Shown: one piece after another, positions 7,487 to 17,980 of the stretch
Position numbering within the stretch: position 1 is the stretch's first letter
Layout of the letters: every line of letters starts with the position of its first letter
From: a virus
Length of the DNA stretch: 39,120 nt
Virus record (IMG/VR): IMGVR_UViG_3300042292_001325
Span: 1-39,120 of that record
Direction: 5' to 3' (one strand)
Notes under the pieces: model-generated
Told to the model about the DNA's origin: nothing
The model's input: only the letters and a program-made list of their open reading frames with translations
Databases searched by the model: none
Program-made: the position numbers and the translations under genes

Positions 7487-8655
7487 TAGACTATTTCCTC
7501 TAATTTTAATGCCGTTTGAAACCCATTAAAATAAGGATTTTCAATCGGACTTAATTCTGAAAAATTGCACAAAAATGTTCGTGCATAAAAATTCTTATCA
7601 ACAGTAATATTAATATTACCGATATATTCTGGTTTTGAGTATGAATAAAGAAGCTCACCGCTTAACCCGACTTCACGTTGCGCATCATAAAACCCGCTAA
7701 ACGCTTCGTCTTTATCTAAATGCTTTAAAATGCAAGATAAAGTACGCATTTTAGGCTTAATATAATAATATTTGGTATTATCAATTGAACGTTGAATTTC
7801 AGTTAAATCAATATAGCCTTGTGACAAATCACCATATTCAGGATTTACATGGGGTTCAATGGTACGACCTAAGAATATGCGCCCAATCTCAATAAAGTTC
7901 TCACCGTTAATCATTGACCAAGCACTGTGCGCACCTGTTCCACCAAATGACGTGGAATTTAAAACTAATGTACCTGTCGATGACTCATAGCTTTTAATTT
8001 TACCAGAAACAAAGGTAGTGTTGGTGGAAGTTTTATAAACAGTAATTTCTTGACCTGCAATGAAATTAAGACCCGTGCTTGTTGTGAACGTTTTATCACC
8101 TACACCAACCGTAACGCTTGTTGTGCTAGTAGCAGAAATTGTTGGGGTATCATTGATAATTACTTTTACTGACCTAACCATTGTATTTTCATCAGGGTAA
8201 TAAGTCGCCATTGAAGTATAGCTTTTACGCTGTTCTTCTTCAATTGACCCAAGCCACCAATTGCGAGATTCCCAAGGTACTTTTTCACCAGCGTAATAGT
8301 TTGAATAAATTGGATAAAGGATTGTCCACGCACGGAATTCAGCACCACTGTCAAAACGCACTTCACCCGTAAAGTCTAATCCGCTATAACCAATAAAGCG
8401 TGTTTTTGAATTAGTGGTTAAATTATGATTAATAAGCGATATGACTCCAATGTTTCGTGGCTCATAAGGTAAATTTATTTTAAGCGTAGAAATACGATAA
8501 CCGATGTTGCTTCTAGCAACACGCTTAATAACAGGGTTTTGAATATTGCTTAAAGGAAGTGATGAATTCCATGTTGTTGCTGTTGTTTCAGATATGGAGC
8601 ATTCATCTATTCTATTTGGATAACTAAGCGAAATATTACTAATCATCCTATGCAC
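7486..8655 (-). CDS. Tail tip / distal tail protein, unknown family
   Basis: 389 residues, mostly beta, with no membrane segment. Starts MHRMISNISLSYPNRIDECS; a discoidin-like N-terminal half is suggested by the (N/S)xxxPLSNIQNPVIKRVARS and IGVISLINHN elements, which are common in phage proteins that describe displacement and metadata fields, and a Thr/Ser-rich insert lies around residues 170-240. It sits between a long tail tip protein and the fibres and overlaps its upstream neighbour by 13 bases. Most likely a baseplate or fibre-attachment component. I do not recognise a precise family. Confidence 0.5.
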   Translation of the reverse strand: MHRMISNISLSYPNRIDECSISETTATTWNSSLPLSNIQNPVIKRVARSNIGYRISTLKINLPYEPRNIGVISLINHNLTTNSKTRFIGYSGLDFTGEVRFDSGAEFRAWTILYPIYSNYYAGEKVPWESRNWWLGSIEEEQRKSYTSMATYYPDENTMVRSVKVIINDTPTISATSTTSVTVGVGDKTFTTSTGLNFIAGQEITVYKTSTNTTFVSGKIKSYESSTGTLVLNSTSFGGTGAHSAWSMINGENFIEIGRIFLGRTIEPHVNPEYGDLSQGYIDLTEIQRSIDNTKYYYIKPKMRTLSCILKHLDKDEAFSGFYDAQREVGLSGELLYSYSKPEYIGNINITVDKNFYARTFLCNFSELSPIENPYFNGFQTALKLEEIV

Positions 8656-10115
8656 TCCAAAACAATTTCTTTTCTTTTAGCATCAATTTGAAACCCGATG
8701 ATAGTTAGTATTTTCCCGTAATCATAGCTTAACTTATCCGAAAATACAATGATACCATCACCCAAATTAAGGCTTGGCATCTCATTTACAACCGCAGTAA
8801 TATTAACAACATCAACACGATTCTTAGCTAACGCTAAAAGTTGATTTCCAACTGTTGTTGCTGAACTTAATGTGCGAAGACAGCTTTGGATTTTAATTGC
8901 ATTTGCCAAAGGATGACGAGTTTTCACAGCCGCATCATTAGCAAAATAGCTTCGATACTGATTAGCCAAAACTGCTTTTCTGGCTGTAGTAACAGCACCA
9001 GCTAAGTCTGTTTCTTTTTGCACAGTTTCAATCTTATCGTATTCAATGGAAACCGATTCAACAGGTAATCCATTTTCACCTATTCCTGTGCTGACAATAT
9101 CAATGGTTATCAATTCGCTGTTGGTCAAATCAAGCGTATAGGTTGTTGCTAACGTAATTGATTTAGCATAAACGACATTTTGCAAGAAATACCAATACGC
9201 ACCACATGATTTGCAGATTTGATTTAATAAATCAGTCGTACTTATTTCGCTGGTAATAAATATCCCAACTTGCCCAAACGTATTTAAAAGTGTTTTAGAA
9301 GTAGAATTTAAGGTTAATGCTTCTTCAGCCAATATGATTTCAAACACATCGCCAGCATTCACAGTGGAATCAGAGCAATCACCAGTCACTGTTCCTACTG
9401 GCGATGCACCCAGTTTTACATAGCCAGCACAAGTAATATATTTACCAGTTGCAATACTTGTATGTGCCATAAATGATGCAAAGTTCGCCCATGTATAAGC
9501 TTGATGGAGTGTTAGCGCAGCACCTTTATCGTAAACCGCATTTATTGTTGCTGTCGTTCTGTCAGAAAACTGGTAAATCAATTGTGACGTATTAACAAGT
9601 ATCGGTGTAGCGTTCAGGACGCTTCCAAAGATACGAGGTTTAATGTTACCTTTAATATCACCCGCAACGCCTTCTACGCCATTAGGAAGCGCATTATCAC
9701 CCAAGTATTTGCTATTGCTATGATTTCGCGATAGCACTTCAGACATTGAGCGAACTGTGAGAAAAACAGAATCACCGCTAAAACGAATAGACTCCGTTTT
9801 ACCTGTCAGGTAATCGTTTTTTGTACCATCATCTGCAATCAACGATAAATTGATATTTCCATTATCCAATGCATAATCCATTAGATAATTTAGTCCACCA
9901 TCCTTATTGATTAATTCAATTTCCCCAATTGATGCACTAGAAAAAATATTGAATGTACCACCATCATCAGGACTGACTTTAATCAGTGCAGGTTGTTGCA
10001 TCCTATTTTCAAAATAATTACCGTCATTATCAATATAGGATACATCACTAAAATATAAAGTTTTTGATGCGTTAGAACCATCTAACGCACCGATTGTTGC
10101 TATCCAAATTGCCAT
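8643..10115 (-). CDS. Tail tip (baseplate hub-like) protein
   Basis: 490 residues encoded directly after the tape measure gene, the usual place for distal tail and hub proteins. The N-terminal part has a YFSDVSYIDNDGNYFENR segment typical of tail-tip proteins that begin with a surface beta domain, and mid-protein LTVRSMSEVLSRNHSNSKYLG and KPRIFGSVLNATPILVN are similar to hub proteins that call a covering ring. The C-terminal IVNEMPSLNLGDGIIVFSD is a beta element also seen in such proteins. Two bases separate it from the tape measure stop. Assignment rests on gene order and general pattern, not a defined motif. Confidence 0.55.
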   Translation of the reverse strand: MAIWIATIGALDGSNASKTLYFSDVSYIDNDGNYFENRMQQPALIKVSPDDGGTFNIFSSASIGEIELINKDGGLNYLMDYALDNGNINLSLIADDGTKNDYLTGKTESIRFSGDSVFLTVRSMSEVLSRNHSNSKYLGDNALPNGVEGVAGDIKGNIKPRIFGSVLNATPILVNTSQLIYQFSDRTTATINAVYDKGAALTLHQAYTWANFASFMAHTSIATGKYITCAGYVKLGASPVGTVTGDCSDSTVNAGDVFEIILAEEALTLNSTSKTLLNTFGQVGIFITSEISTTDLLNQICKSCGAYWYFLQNVVYAKSITLATTYTLDLTNSELITIDIVSTGIGENGLPVESVSIEYDKIETVQKETDLAGAVTTARKAVLANQYRSYFANDAAVKTRHPLANAIKIQSCLRTLSSATTVGNQLLALAKNRVDVVNITAVVNEMPSLNLGDGIIVFSDKLSYDYGKILTIIGFQIDAKRKEIVLECIG

Positions 10116-10117
10116 AT

Positions 10118-13100
10118 TTAAGCCTTATTTTTTAACCGAGTATCAGTACGAAGACCATTCATCGCATCAATCAATTCTTGGGTTTTTTCACGTTCTGCTT
10201 TTGATGTTGCCATCATGGTGTTAACCAGCACTTCTAATTTTTGATTTTGAGATTTTAACTCAGCAATTGTTTCAGCAGTATTGATACTAGAATCATTAGA
10301 AGGATTGATTATTTTAACAGGTATCGAGCGACCATCGGGTAATGGAACTGCTGCTTCAGCACCTGCTTCACCAAATATTGAAGGTTCATTTGCAATACCA
10401 CCATTAGCAAATGTCGTCAATGTGAATGTCGATGACATAGCTTGTGCCGCTAAATTTCTAGCTGAGTCAATGGACTTGTTTGCATCCTGCTGTATTTGTG
10501 CCGCAATACTAGCTTGGTCTGCTGCTGTGCCGTTTTTTGCCCAATATTCTTGTGCAGCTAAAAGATGATTTGGAATCACATAATCAGATGCTGCTTTATT
10601 TGCAGCCGATATAGCCGCTTCCAATACTAATTTTTGTGACCCAGTAGCTTCAGATAAAGACTTCGCATCATTTTGCTGCTTAATTGATTCTGTGGCTACT
10701 GCGGAAGACGAAGTTGTATCAACAGTTCGTATTATTCCACCTGTTCCCCCAGTAGTTCCCCCAGTAGTTCCCCCAGTAGTTCCCCCAGCCGTTCCCCCAG
10801 CCGTTCCCCCAGAAGTTCCTCCGCCAATTGTGATTGAACCCATTGACGCAACAATAATAGCCTTAGCTTTGGCAATAGCATCAGTGACATCAAATTCAAA
10901 ATTATTTAATACCAGTGTTTTTTCATTAAACGTTGCTAAGACGTTAGCGATAATACGTTCTTTTTCACTAGCACTAAATTTAGCATCAGTAATGATTAAA
11001 TCAACTTGCGACTGTAATCCTGTTGCACTACCAATACTTTCAACCAATGCATTGATAAAAGATGCATCTTTGCCAGATTTAGATGTTTTATCAACCATTA
11101 ATACTATTTTTGCAAAAGCATCATAGCGCAATTGATTTTCAATAGACGGATTTAAAAACGATGCTTCACCTGCCGCTTTTGTTGCAGCAATCAAATCTGT
11201 ATAAAGTTTCAGATTTGCGGCACTTAAATTAGCAGGCATTGCCAAATTACCAGCATCAATCGCATCTTTGATTTCTTGCAATTTATTAAGTTGCAATTCT
11301 TCAACTGGTATCATTTTATCTAATCCACCAATATCAGACATAATACTATCGATTGCTTTTTGACCTTCTTCACTACTCGCATAATAGGTTTTAATAGCAT
11401 TAATATAGGTATCAGCATAACCTGTTATTCCGCTTAATGCTGCGCGTTTTTCTTCAGCCGTTGCACCATATCTGGCAAGTTGCATTTGCTCTTGGAAATT
11501 AACTTGAGCTGCCGCCAGTTGCGTTTGCGGTGAACCTAACTGAGTTGCGTTTTGATTTTTCATCCATGCCGATATAGATTTTGAAAAATCCATTATGAAT
11601 TTAGTGGATTCAGCGGCTTTTTGATTAGCGGCTGTGACCAATTTTATTGATTTAGTATTATCAGATAAGCCTTTCACATTATCACTTGTTGCGCTTTGTA
11701 ATACAGTCAGTGTATTAACTAAATCACCAACATCAAAAACAGTTTCAGGAAGCGTGTAGCCAAGCTTTTTTAAATTATCCAATAAAGTTGTATCTAATTT
11801 AGCGGCATTGAAATTAGCTACTGATTCTAAAAACTTACCATTATTAGCCGCATAGTCAACAAGCTCTTTCCAATTTTTACTAATTTGCTTAGTTGCTTCT
11901 CCCGCATAAGATTCACCTGATAACGAATATCCGCTTCCAGCTAAACCTCCTTTTAAAATTTCAGTTGTAAGTTGGTCTAATGAAAAAGTTTTAAAATACT
12001 CATTTGTAGCTTTATCAAAGCTACCTGAGAATTTTTTAAATAAAGATACAACGCTATCTGGTTCATCAGGTCGGGAAGTAACCATCGGTTTTAGTTGCCC
12101 CAGTACAGTACCAATTAGATTTGCGTTTTCACCCAAACCTTTAACTATAGCTAGTACATCCGCATCTGTAGTAATGGTTTTAGGTACACCTGTACCTTCA
12201 CCTGTAGGAATATTAAGCGAACTCATTAGTTTAGCAATGGCATCACGCGCATCGGATAATTTTTGACTTTCACTAGTAAAAGTATCGTAAAGGTCATTAA
12301 GACCTGACTGTAATTCTTTAAGTCCGCCAAATGCTTTAGCAAGTGAATCAGAAAATGAAATTAAGCCCAATCCCGATAAGTTAATGTTTGAACCCAATCT
12401 TTCAAATCCAACTTTAGCAACAACAGCCTGTTGCGCCAAACGTTGAACTGTTTCAAGCATACCTTCGCCCATTTCTTGGAATTGAGATAGATATTTTCCA
12501 AAAGCTTGTGTAGCCATGTCGTCACTTGCTTTATTTAAATAATCTTCAATTTTTTTCTGATTTTCAGCATTATATTTTTCACCAGATTTCAACGCCAATT
12601 TCATTTTTGGCAATATAATATCCATGTTAAATAAATTAACATCGTTAAAAATGATAGCGGCTTGAATCAATGTTGTTTTAACATTGTTATAAATACCACT
12701 AAATAACTTTGTCAGTGGGTTATCAACCTGATTGATAACATCATAATAAGTGACATCGTCACTAAACCACCCTTTGACTGTTCTTTTAATTTTAGAATAA
12801 TCATAAACCGTGACTTGTTGTTGCATACCATTCAAAACATATTCTTGAACATTACTTACGATACCACCGCCAACGGCTTCATACTTTACTTTTCCAATAC
12901 CAAGTAATTTTGAAAGACCATAAATTACACCGCCAATTAACAAGCCAATACCGCCCATTGCCGCAGCCGCCATTAAGCCACCTGACATGAGAGCCGCAGA
13001 CGTACCAACTAACGCTGAAGTAACCGTACTTGCAGCACCTGTTAATGCAACAGAAGCATTTATCGCACCTGCTAAAACAGTGGTAGATAATCCAACACCC

Positions 13101-16100
13101 ATGCCAGCAGCCGCTAATCCAGCACTAATGGCTGTCGTACCCAAACCCATCATAAATTGTTTTTCTGATGCACCTGTATTTCCACTTTTCATTGCGTTGG
13201 TTGAAAAGCTAAATGCTCCTCTTTCTTGCATTGCTTGGGAAGTACCTGTCGTTGTCATTTGAACAAGATTTTTAAAGTTACTGTTCATATCTTTCAATTC
13301 AACATATTCACTAGCATGAATTGAATTTAGCGTATCAGTAATACTCTTAATCGATGTGGATGCTTTTTCATTATCACCCAACACACTCCCTGTTGTTTTG
13401 CTTTCAGGCGCAGTTAAATCTGTGGTTTTACCACTGCTTCCAGCCGCAATACCAAGTCCAGCCATAACTGCTAACATCCCTGCAACGGCAGCAAAACCCC
13501 ACGGACCTAATTGTGCAAACATTTTTGAAGCACCTTCAGCAACGTTAACAGCCGTTTTCTTAAGTGACATTGCCATCTCAATGACAGCCAATCCCATCTC
13601 AATGCCGTGGAAAGCTTTTCTAGCATTAGACTTTTCGCCAAACATTTTTGAAGTAGCACCTGCAATAGACCTTGCACCGCTAATTTCGGTTTCAATCATC
13701 GCTTGCTCATAAGCCATCTTATCTTTATTGTATTTGGCAGTCGCATTGGCTTTGTCAGCTTCTGTTGCACCAACCTGCTTCATTGCTTCGTCATAGTTTT
13801 TCTGAGAATCAGTCTGCATCGCATTTAGTTTGGTTAAATCTGTGCCTAACGATGAAGCGGCAGCGGCTACCGCACTTATACCACCTAAGATGCCGTCAAA
13901 TGCCATTTTTCCACTATTACCAAAGCTATTGAATGCGGCAGTCGATTTATCCATTTCATCGTTAAACTTCTTCATTGCCGTAGTTGCTTTTTCTTCATCT
14001 TTAACGATTTTACTAAAAGCAATAACATCCTGTTGTCTTTCAACAGGAACATCGGTTTCTGAAGTACGATTAGCAAGCGTTCCTTTTGATTTAGCAATAT
14101 CGAGGTTAAATTGCGATTGAGTAATATCACCAGATTGCAAACTTGCGTAAAGCTCTTTTGCCGTGGCAGTGTAATCACGGAAAGGGTCAAGCTTTTTGTC
14201 TTTTAATTTTTGTTGAGCATCAGCAATTCGTGCATAAGCGTCTGCGATTAATGTCGCATCAGCATTAACGGTTTTTGCATATTCATCGACTAATTGTTTT
14301 TCTTCAACCAAGCGTTCTTCTTCAGGAGAACCTCTTTTGGCAATAGCTTTTATTGCATTTTCTTGTTTTTTAATTGCCGCTTCTTGTTCCTTATAATTTT
14401 CACGCATTACTTTCCCAACTTGCGTGACACTTGAACCAGCAACATCTAATGCAATTTTAAAATCGTTAATCTGAGCAACAGCTTCAGGACTAACCATCGA
14501 CATTTCAAATTTACCACCAGCCGCATTTATTTTATTTTGAATTTTACCAGTGCCATCATGGTAACGAGCGATAGCTTGGTCAACATTACCGTTTGATTGC
14601 TTAAGCATCATGGCAAAATATTGTGTGCCTTTTTCAATTGTCAATGCTTCACTTTTGAGCATCTCAGCAACAGTCGTACCAACGCTTTTTGCCGCAGGGT
14701 CAAAAAATTGGAACATGGTTTTAGCACCAGTTTCACTAACAGCACCTTGTTTAAAACGTGACTCGGTAGCAATTAAGGCTTTAACAGCAGCCGCTTCAAC
14801 ACCACGCAAACTGGCTTGCTCATTAATCATCGCATCAATGTCTTTTGTCAGGTTTTCTCGGAAAGCTTGTTCAAAGTCACTTCTTTTAGCGGTATTACCC
14901 GATGCTTCATTTTTAATAGTAGTTATTTTTTTTAAAAGTTCAGCTTCTTGGTCAGCCAATGCTGTTTTTGATTCCTCAAGTAACTTAGCATTATATGCAA
15001 TTGATGTTTCACGTTGTTGCGCAATTTCTTTTTCACCTTTTTGTTGAGCCTTAAGCTTTTCAGCTTGCAATTGGTTTTGCGTTTCTACAAATGCTTTTTC
15101 AATATCATTTCGCTTTTTGTAAACTTCTTCAAGTTGTTTATTATAATTTGTAATGGTAGGTAACGATTTAGTATCACCTGCTATTTTTGCTGCTAAATCA
15201 ACAAATGTATACGATTTAGCTTCTTCAACATCTTGAGAATCTTTTTTAGCTTTGGCTTCAGCATCAGCTTTATCTTTAGCGTCAATTGCCATTGCACGTT
15301 TGGTAATATCGCTAGGCTCATTTGTTGAACCACCAAAATATGAACCCGTTTTATCTAACAATTGATTTAAAGCATTGATACCAGATGTCCAACTGCTAAC
15401 AACCGCATCAGGAATTAAATCAGCCAAATAATTTTTAGCTTTAAAAATTTTATTACCAATGTCTTCCCAAGTCGCTTGCCAAATAGCACCAACGCTAACC
15501 ATTTTTCCATCAACTTCAGTTAATGAATCTCTAATCGTATATAGATAGGTTGCAAATGAACCCAATACGACAAGTAAAGCTACAAACGGATTACGCATCA
15601 TACCGAGAGTCAACGTATCAAATGCAATTGCCAATCTGGTTGTTGCGCCTGTTGATATTGCCGCAGCAGCCGTATATTCAGCTTGAGCAACAGCGTTTGC
15701 TTGCACAGCAGCAGTATTGGCTAAAACGGCATTTGTCATTAATCCTGATGCCGCTAATCGTTGCGCTTGTGTTATTGCAATTCTTTCAGCCGCAACAGCA
15801 TTGGCAAGTTGAGCTTCGGTATTTGCAACCTCAGCGGCAGTTGTTTGAGAACGTGCTAATGCTGATGCTGTAATTGACGCATTTCGAGATGACGCAGCAG
15901 CAATACCCGCATATTCAGCAACAGTCGTAGCGACAATAGCGGCTTTATAACTAATCCAAGCCCCAGTTCCAACAACCATTGCGCGAACTAAAGTTTCAAC
16001 ATTATTTGCAATACCCAAGACACCATTTACAATTGCTGTAAACGCACCTGAAGTCTGACTTTCAGAACCAATAAATCTGACCAATTCATTATTTAAAATA

Positions 16101-17131
16101 GTAAAAGCTTGTCCAATAGTAATCGGCATTGATTTAGCTTCTTCTTTTAATTTTGCAGCACTATTCATCATAGCTTCATTCATTTTTGCAGCAGTGATAA
16201 ATCCTTCAGCCGCAAGTTGTTTCATCTGTGCTGTTGACACACCAACTTGACCATTAACGTCAACCAGTCCTTCACGAATGGCTTTAAACAATCGTGGTGC
16301 TTGCTCTGCAACAGACCGTAATTCGTCACCACCAAATCTGTTTGATGCAAATGCTTGTGAGTATTGAACAAGAGCTGCTTTAGCTGACTCAGCACTTGAG
16401 CCTGAAATCAAAATAGCATTAGCAACCGCTTGAACGTGTTTGATAACTTGCCCTTGATTGATACCCATGTCTTTAGCACTTGAGCCAACCTTATAATATA
16501 GGTCAGCCAAATCGACAAGTGACATTCGACTTTCTTTTGAAATGTTAACGACAGCTTCCTGCGCTACTTTTAATTCAGTCGTATTATTTGTAGCGAGCTT
16601 TAGTCGTGCGGCTAAATTGACCCAAGCATCCATATATTGTGCAAGTTGACCTGCGCCAATTGAGATACCGAGTGTACCCATTAAATTTCTAAATGCGCCA
16701 AGGGCAGATGAAGAACCTGCCACCGCTAAATTTAAATGATTTAATTGACGAGTCAGGATGTCGGTAGCAGAAACAGCAGACTGCATTCCTGTTGCCATTT
16801 GAGTTGCGCTTCTACCTGCACTACCTAATGAACTGGTGCTGGATGTCGCACTACGACCCATTGAGCCAAGTGAATTAGTGGCTGACCTTACCGTGCCGTC
16901 TAAGTTTCTAAATTCAGCAGTTGCTTGACGAACTTGAGTAGCACTTTGATTTAATCCTGTAGCCGCATTTCTAATGGAATTAACAGCAGGTTCAAGTTTG
17001 TCAAATTCCTTTCCAAGTTCTTTGACATTCTCCTTTACCTTATCAACAGCTTTATTTACTTTATCAAGTGCGTCAGTTGCCTTGCTGTGGTCGCCTTCAA
17101 TAACTATCGTTGTTTTCTGTTGAGTCGCCAT
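10118..17131 (-). CDS. Tape measure protein with internal lytic transglycosylase domain
   Basis: 2337 residues, the largest gene here; tape measure length sets tail length, so a tail of well over 200 nm is expected if the usual scaling holds. Residues 1-130 are coiled coil. Residues about 160-330 form the tape-measure N-terminal domain (KESRMSLVDLADLYYKVGSSA, RFGGDELRSVAEQAPRLFKA, ISSGSSAES-like segment). Hydrophobic Ala-rich segments lie near 370-520 and again near 1290-1430. A lysozyme-like SLT domain occupies about 765-870, with catalytic Glu in ALIATESRFKQGA, then MFQFFDPAAKSVG and AIARYHDGTGK; it would open peptidoglycan during DNA entry. A Gly/Thr repeat follows near residues 2100-2130. 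Overlaps the T frame by 35 bases. Confidence 0.93.
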   Translation of the reverse strand: MATQQKTTIVIEGDHSKATDALDKVNKAVDKVKENVKELGKEFDKLEPAVNSIRNAATGLNQSATQVRQATAEFRNLDGTVRSATNSLGSMGRSATSSTSSLGSAGRSATQMATGMQSAVSATDILTRQLNHLNLAVAGSSSALGAFRNLMGTLGISIGAGQLAQYMDAWVNLAARLKLATNNTTELKVAQEAVVNISKESRMSLVDLADLYYKVGSSAKDMGINQGQVIKHVQAVANAILISGSSAESAKAALVQYSQAFASNRFGGDELRSVAEQAPRLFKAIREGLVDVNGQVGVSTAQMKQLAAEGFITAAKMNEAMMNSAAKLKEEAKSMPITIGQAFTILNNELVRFIGSESQTSGAFTAIVNGVLGIANNVETLVRAMVVGTGAWISYKAAIVATTVAEYAGIAAASSRNASITASALARSQTTAAEVANTEAQLANAVAAERIAITQAQRLAASGLMTNAVLANTAAVQANAVAQAEYTAAAAISTGATTRLAIAFDTLTLGMMRNPFVALLVVLGSFATYLYTIRDSLTEVDGKMVSVGAIWQATWEDIGNKIFKAKNYLADLIPDAVVSSWTSGINALNQLLDKTGSYFGGSTNEPSDITKRAMAIDAKDKADAEAKAKKDSQDVEEAKSYTFVDLAAKIAGDTKSLPTITNYNKQLEEVYKKRNDIEKAFVETQNQLQAEKLKAQQKGEKEIAQQRETSIAYNAKLLEESKTALADQEAELLKKITTIKNEASGNTAKRSDFEQAFRENLTKDIDAMINEQASLRGVEAAAVKALIATESRFKQGAVSETGAKTMFQFFDPAAKSVGTTVAEMLKSEALTIEKGTQYFAMMLKQSNGNVDQAIARYHDGTGKIQNKINAAGGKFEMSMVSPEAVAQINDFKIALDVAGSSVTQVGKVMRENYKEQEAAIKKQENAIKAIAKRGSPEEERLVEEKQLVDEYAKTVNADATLIADAYARIADAQQKLKDKKLDPFRDYTATAKELYASLQSGDITQSQFNLDIAKSKGTLANRTSETDVPVERQQDVIAFSKIVKDEEKATTAMKKFNDEMDKSTAAFNSFGNSGKMAFDGILGGISAVAAAASSLGTDLTKLNAMQTDSQKNYDEAMKQVGATEADKANATAKYNKDKMAYEQAMIETEISGARSIAGATSKMFGEKSNARKAFHGIEMGLAVIEMAMSLKKTAVNVAEGASKMFAQLGPWGFAAVAGMLAVMAGLGIAAGSSGKTTDLTAPESKTTGSVLGDNEKASTSIKSITDTLNSIHASEYVELKDMNSNFKNLVQMTTTGTSQAMQERGAFSFSTNAMKSGNTGASEKQFMMGLGTTAISAGLAAAGMGVGLSTTVLAGAINASVALTGAASTVTSALVGTSAALMSGGLMAAAAMGGIGLLIGGVIYGLSKLLGIGKVKYEAVGGGIVSNVQEYVLNGMQQQVTVYDYSKIKRTVKGWFSDDVTYYDVINQVDNPLTKLFSGIYNNVKTTLIQAAIIFNDVNLFNMDIILPKMKLALKSGEKYNAENQKKIEDYLNKASDDMATQAFGKYLSQFQEMGEGMLETVQRLAQQAVVAKVGFERLGSNINLSGLGLISFSDSLAKAFGGLKELQSGLNDLYDTFTSESQKLSDARDAIAKLMSSLNIPTGEGTGVPKTITTDADVLAIVKGLGENANLIGTVLGQLKPMVTSRPDEPDSVVSLFKKFSGSFDKATNEYFKTFSLDQLTTEILKGGLAGSGYSLSGESYAGEATKQISKNWKELVDYAANNGKFLESVANFNAAKLDTTLLDNLKKLGYTLPETVFDVGDLVNTLTVLQSATSDNVKGLSDNTKSIKLVTAANQKAAESTKFIMDFSKSISAWMKNQNATQLGSPQTQLAAAQVNFQEQMQLARYGATAEEKRAALSGITGYADTYINAIKTYYASSEEGQKAIDSIMSDIGGLDKMIPVEELQLNKLQEIKDAIDAGNLAMPANLSAANLKLYTDLIAATKAAGEASFLNPSIENQLRYDAFAKIVLMVDKTSKSGKDASFINALVESIGSATGLQSQVDLIITDAKFSASEKERIIANVLATFNEKTLVLNNFEFDVTDAIAKAKAIIVASMGSITIGGGTSGGTAGGTAGGTTGGTTGGTTGGTGGIIRTVDTTSSSAVATESIKQQNDAKSLSEATGSQKLVLEAAISAANKAASDYVIPNHLLAAQEYWAKNGTAADQASIAAQIQQDANKSIDSARNLAAQAMSSTFTLTTFANGGIANEPSIFGEAGAEAAVPLPDGRSIPVKIINPSNDSSINTAETIAELKSQNQKLEVLVNTMMATSKAEREKTQELIDAMNGLRTDTRLKNKA
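10743..10825. repeat. 12-bp tandem repeat inside the tape measure gene
   Basis: Six units of GTTCCCCCAGNN in a row (10743, 10755, 10767, 10779, 10791, 10803) and a degenerate seventh at 10815, on the + strand. On the coding strand this gives a (Gly-Gly-Thr-x) linker. The C-tract makes it the most GC-rich patch of the gene. The unit of exactly four codons lets copy number change without breaking the frame. Confidence 0.9.
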
Positions 17132-17543
17132 TTTCTAATTCCTCTAATTCTTTTATCGGGTCAGGGCATTCGGGTTTTTTAGATTTGTCTTGGTATGAAA
17201 TAAATGCAGATGACATTTGACGTAATACTCTAACATCAAAAGGGGAAGGATTCATATCAGTTAGCATTGCCCAATTTGCAATTTCAGTATAACTGAGAGG
17301 TATTGCACCCATACCTGTATTTATAAAGAATCCTAATTCACCAATATAATCTAAAAGATATTTGAATTCTTCGTCTATGGCAGGTATTTTAACATATTTA
17401 GCGTATTCTTCTTCAGAAATTAGCTCATGAAAAAGCCGTTCATCAAGTTCATGAGAACGGCTCTTAGGATTTTCTTTGTCAGCGTCAGTTGCAGTATGCA
17501 ACCAAGCTACTTTTTTAGCGTATATGATTAAACGCTGGTAGTT
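17097..17543 (-). CDS. Tail assembly chaperone, T part of the frameshifted GT protein
   Basis: This frame is open from the slippery run at 17543 to a stop at 17097 (148 residues) and has no ATG start near its beginning; the only early initiator is TTG at 17501 without a good SD. It lies in the -1 frame relative to the upstream G frame, exactly as expected for expression by frameshifting, giving a GT fusion of about 283 residues. The sequence is helical and contains LLDYIGELGFFINTGMGAIPLSYTEIANWAML, similar in style to gpT-like chaperones that bind the tape measure protein. It ends inside the tape measure gene start. GT binds tape measure and recruits the tail tube protein. Confidence 0.8.
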   Translation of the reverse strand, partial: NYQRLIIYAKKVAWLHTATDADKENPKSRSHELDERLFHELISEEEYAKYVKIPAIDEEFKYLLDYIGELGFFINTGMGAIPLSYTEIANWAMLTDMNPSPFDVRVLRQMSSAFISYQDKSKKPECPDPIKELEELENGDSTENNDSY

Positions 17544-17947
17544 TTTTTTACAAAGTTTTGACGGTCAGCAATGAAAGTATCAACTTGTTTGAAAATCTCA
17601 CTTTCTTCACGCAAAATCATAGCTGCGTTTTCAAGTGTAAATTCCAATGCAACACCATCTTCGATTTCTACGTTTTCCCAACCAACGAAACACGCAAGTA
17701 ACATTGAGATACGTCTGTTTAAATCGGCAACCCAGTTGTCTTTTTTGTTTTTACCTGATAACGATTCGATAAATAATTTATCACTTTTGAATTTTGCTTC
17801 TTTGAATCCTTTTGATTCCGCACCGCGTAATTCAAAAGTGGCTTGTTTGCCATTAGACGCTAAGATTGGCGAACCATCTTCGTCAATCAACAATAATTTA
17901 CCTGTATTTTCGCCATCTTGAGATGCTTTGAATTTTAAAATGCCCAT
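17528..17947 (-). CDS. Tail assembly chaperone G
   Basis: 139 residues, made in excess over GT. Begins MGILKFKASQDGENTGKLLL; a beta N-terminal half (IDEDGSPILASNGKQATFELRG) is followed by a helical C-terminal half with LNRRISMLLACFVGWENVEI, the pattern of G-type chaperones in which a tail-tube-like domain precedes helices. The gene sits between the major tail protein and the tape measure gene, where lambda G lies. Near the 3' end the codons GTA AAA AAA carry the slippery heptamer A AAA AAA (see separate entry). SD AAGGG 8 bases or so before the ATG. Confidence 0.8.
   Translation of the reverse strand: MGILKFKASQDGENTGKLLLIDEDGSPILASNGKQATFELRGAESKGFKEAKFKSDKLFIESLSGKNKKDNWVADLNRRISMLLACFVGWENVEIEDGVALEFTLENAAMILREESEIFKQVDTFIADRQNFVKKTTSV
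17541..17551 (-). other. Programmed -1 frameshift site (G to GT)
   Basis: On the minus strand the zero-frame codons read GTA AAA AAA ACT, so the heptamer A AAA AAA is in the canonical X XXY YYZ register. Slipping back one base continues as AAC TAC CAG CGT TTA, entering the T frame, which stays open to 17097. The G stop codon lies 12 bases further on. Confidence 0.85.
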
Positions 17948-17980
17948 TTTTAATGCCCTTGTATTTGATTATTTAAAAGT

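Noticed and set aside
10743-10825. CRISPR array
   Set aside because: The units are 12 bp, contiguous without spacers, and encode a Gly/Thr linker of the tape measure protein.
10692-11126. Pro-rich ORF on the + strand
   Set aside because: It is the complement of the tape measure Gly/Thr repeat, has no SD and no family resemblance.
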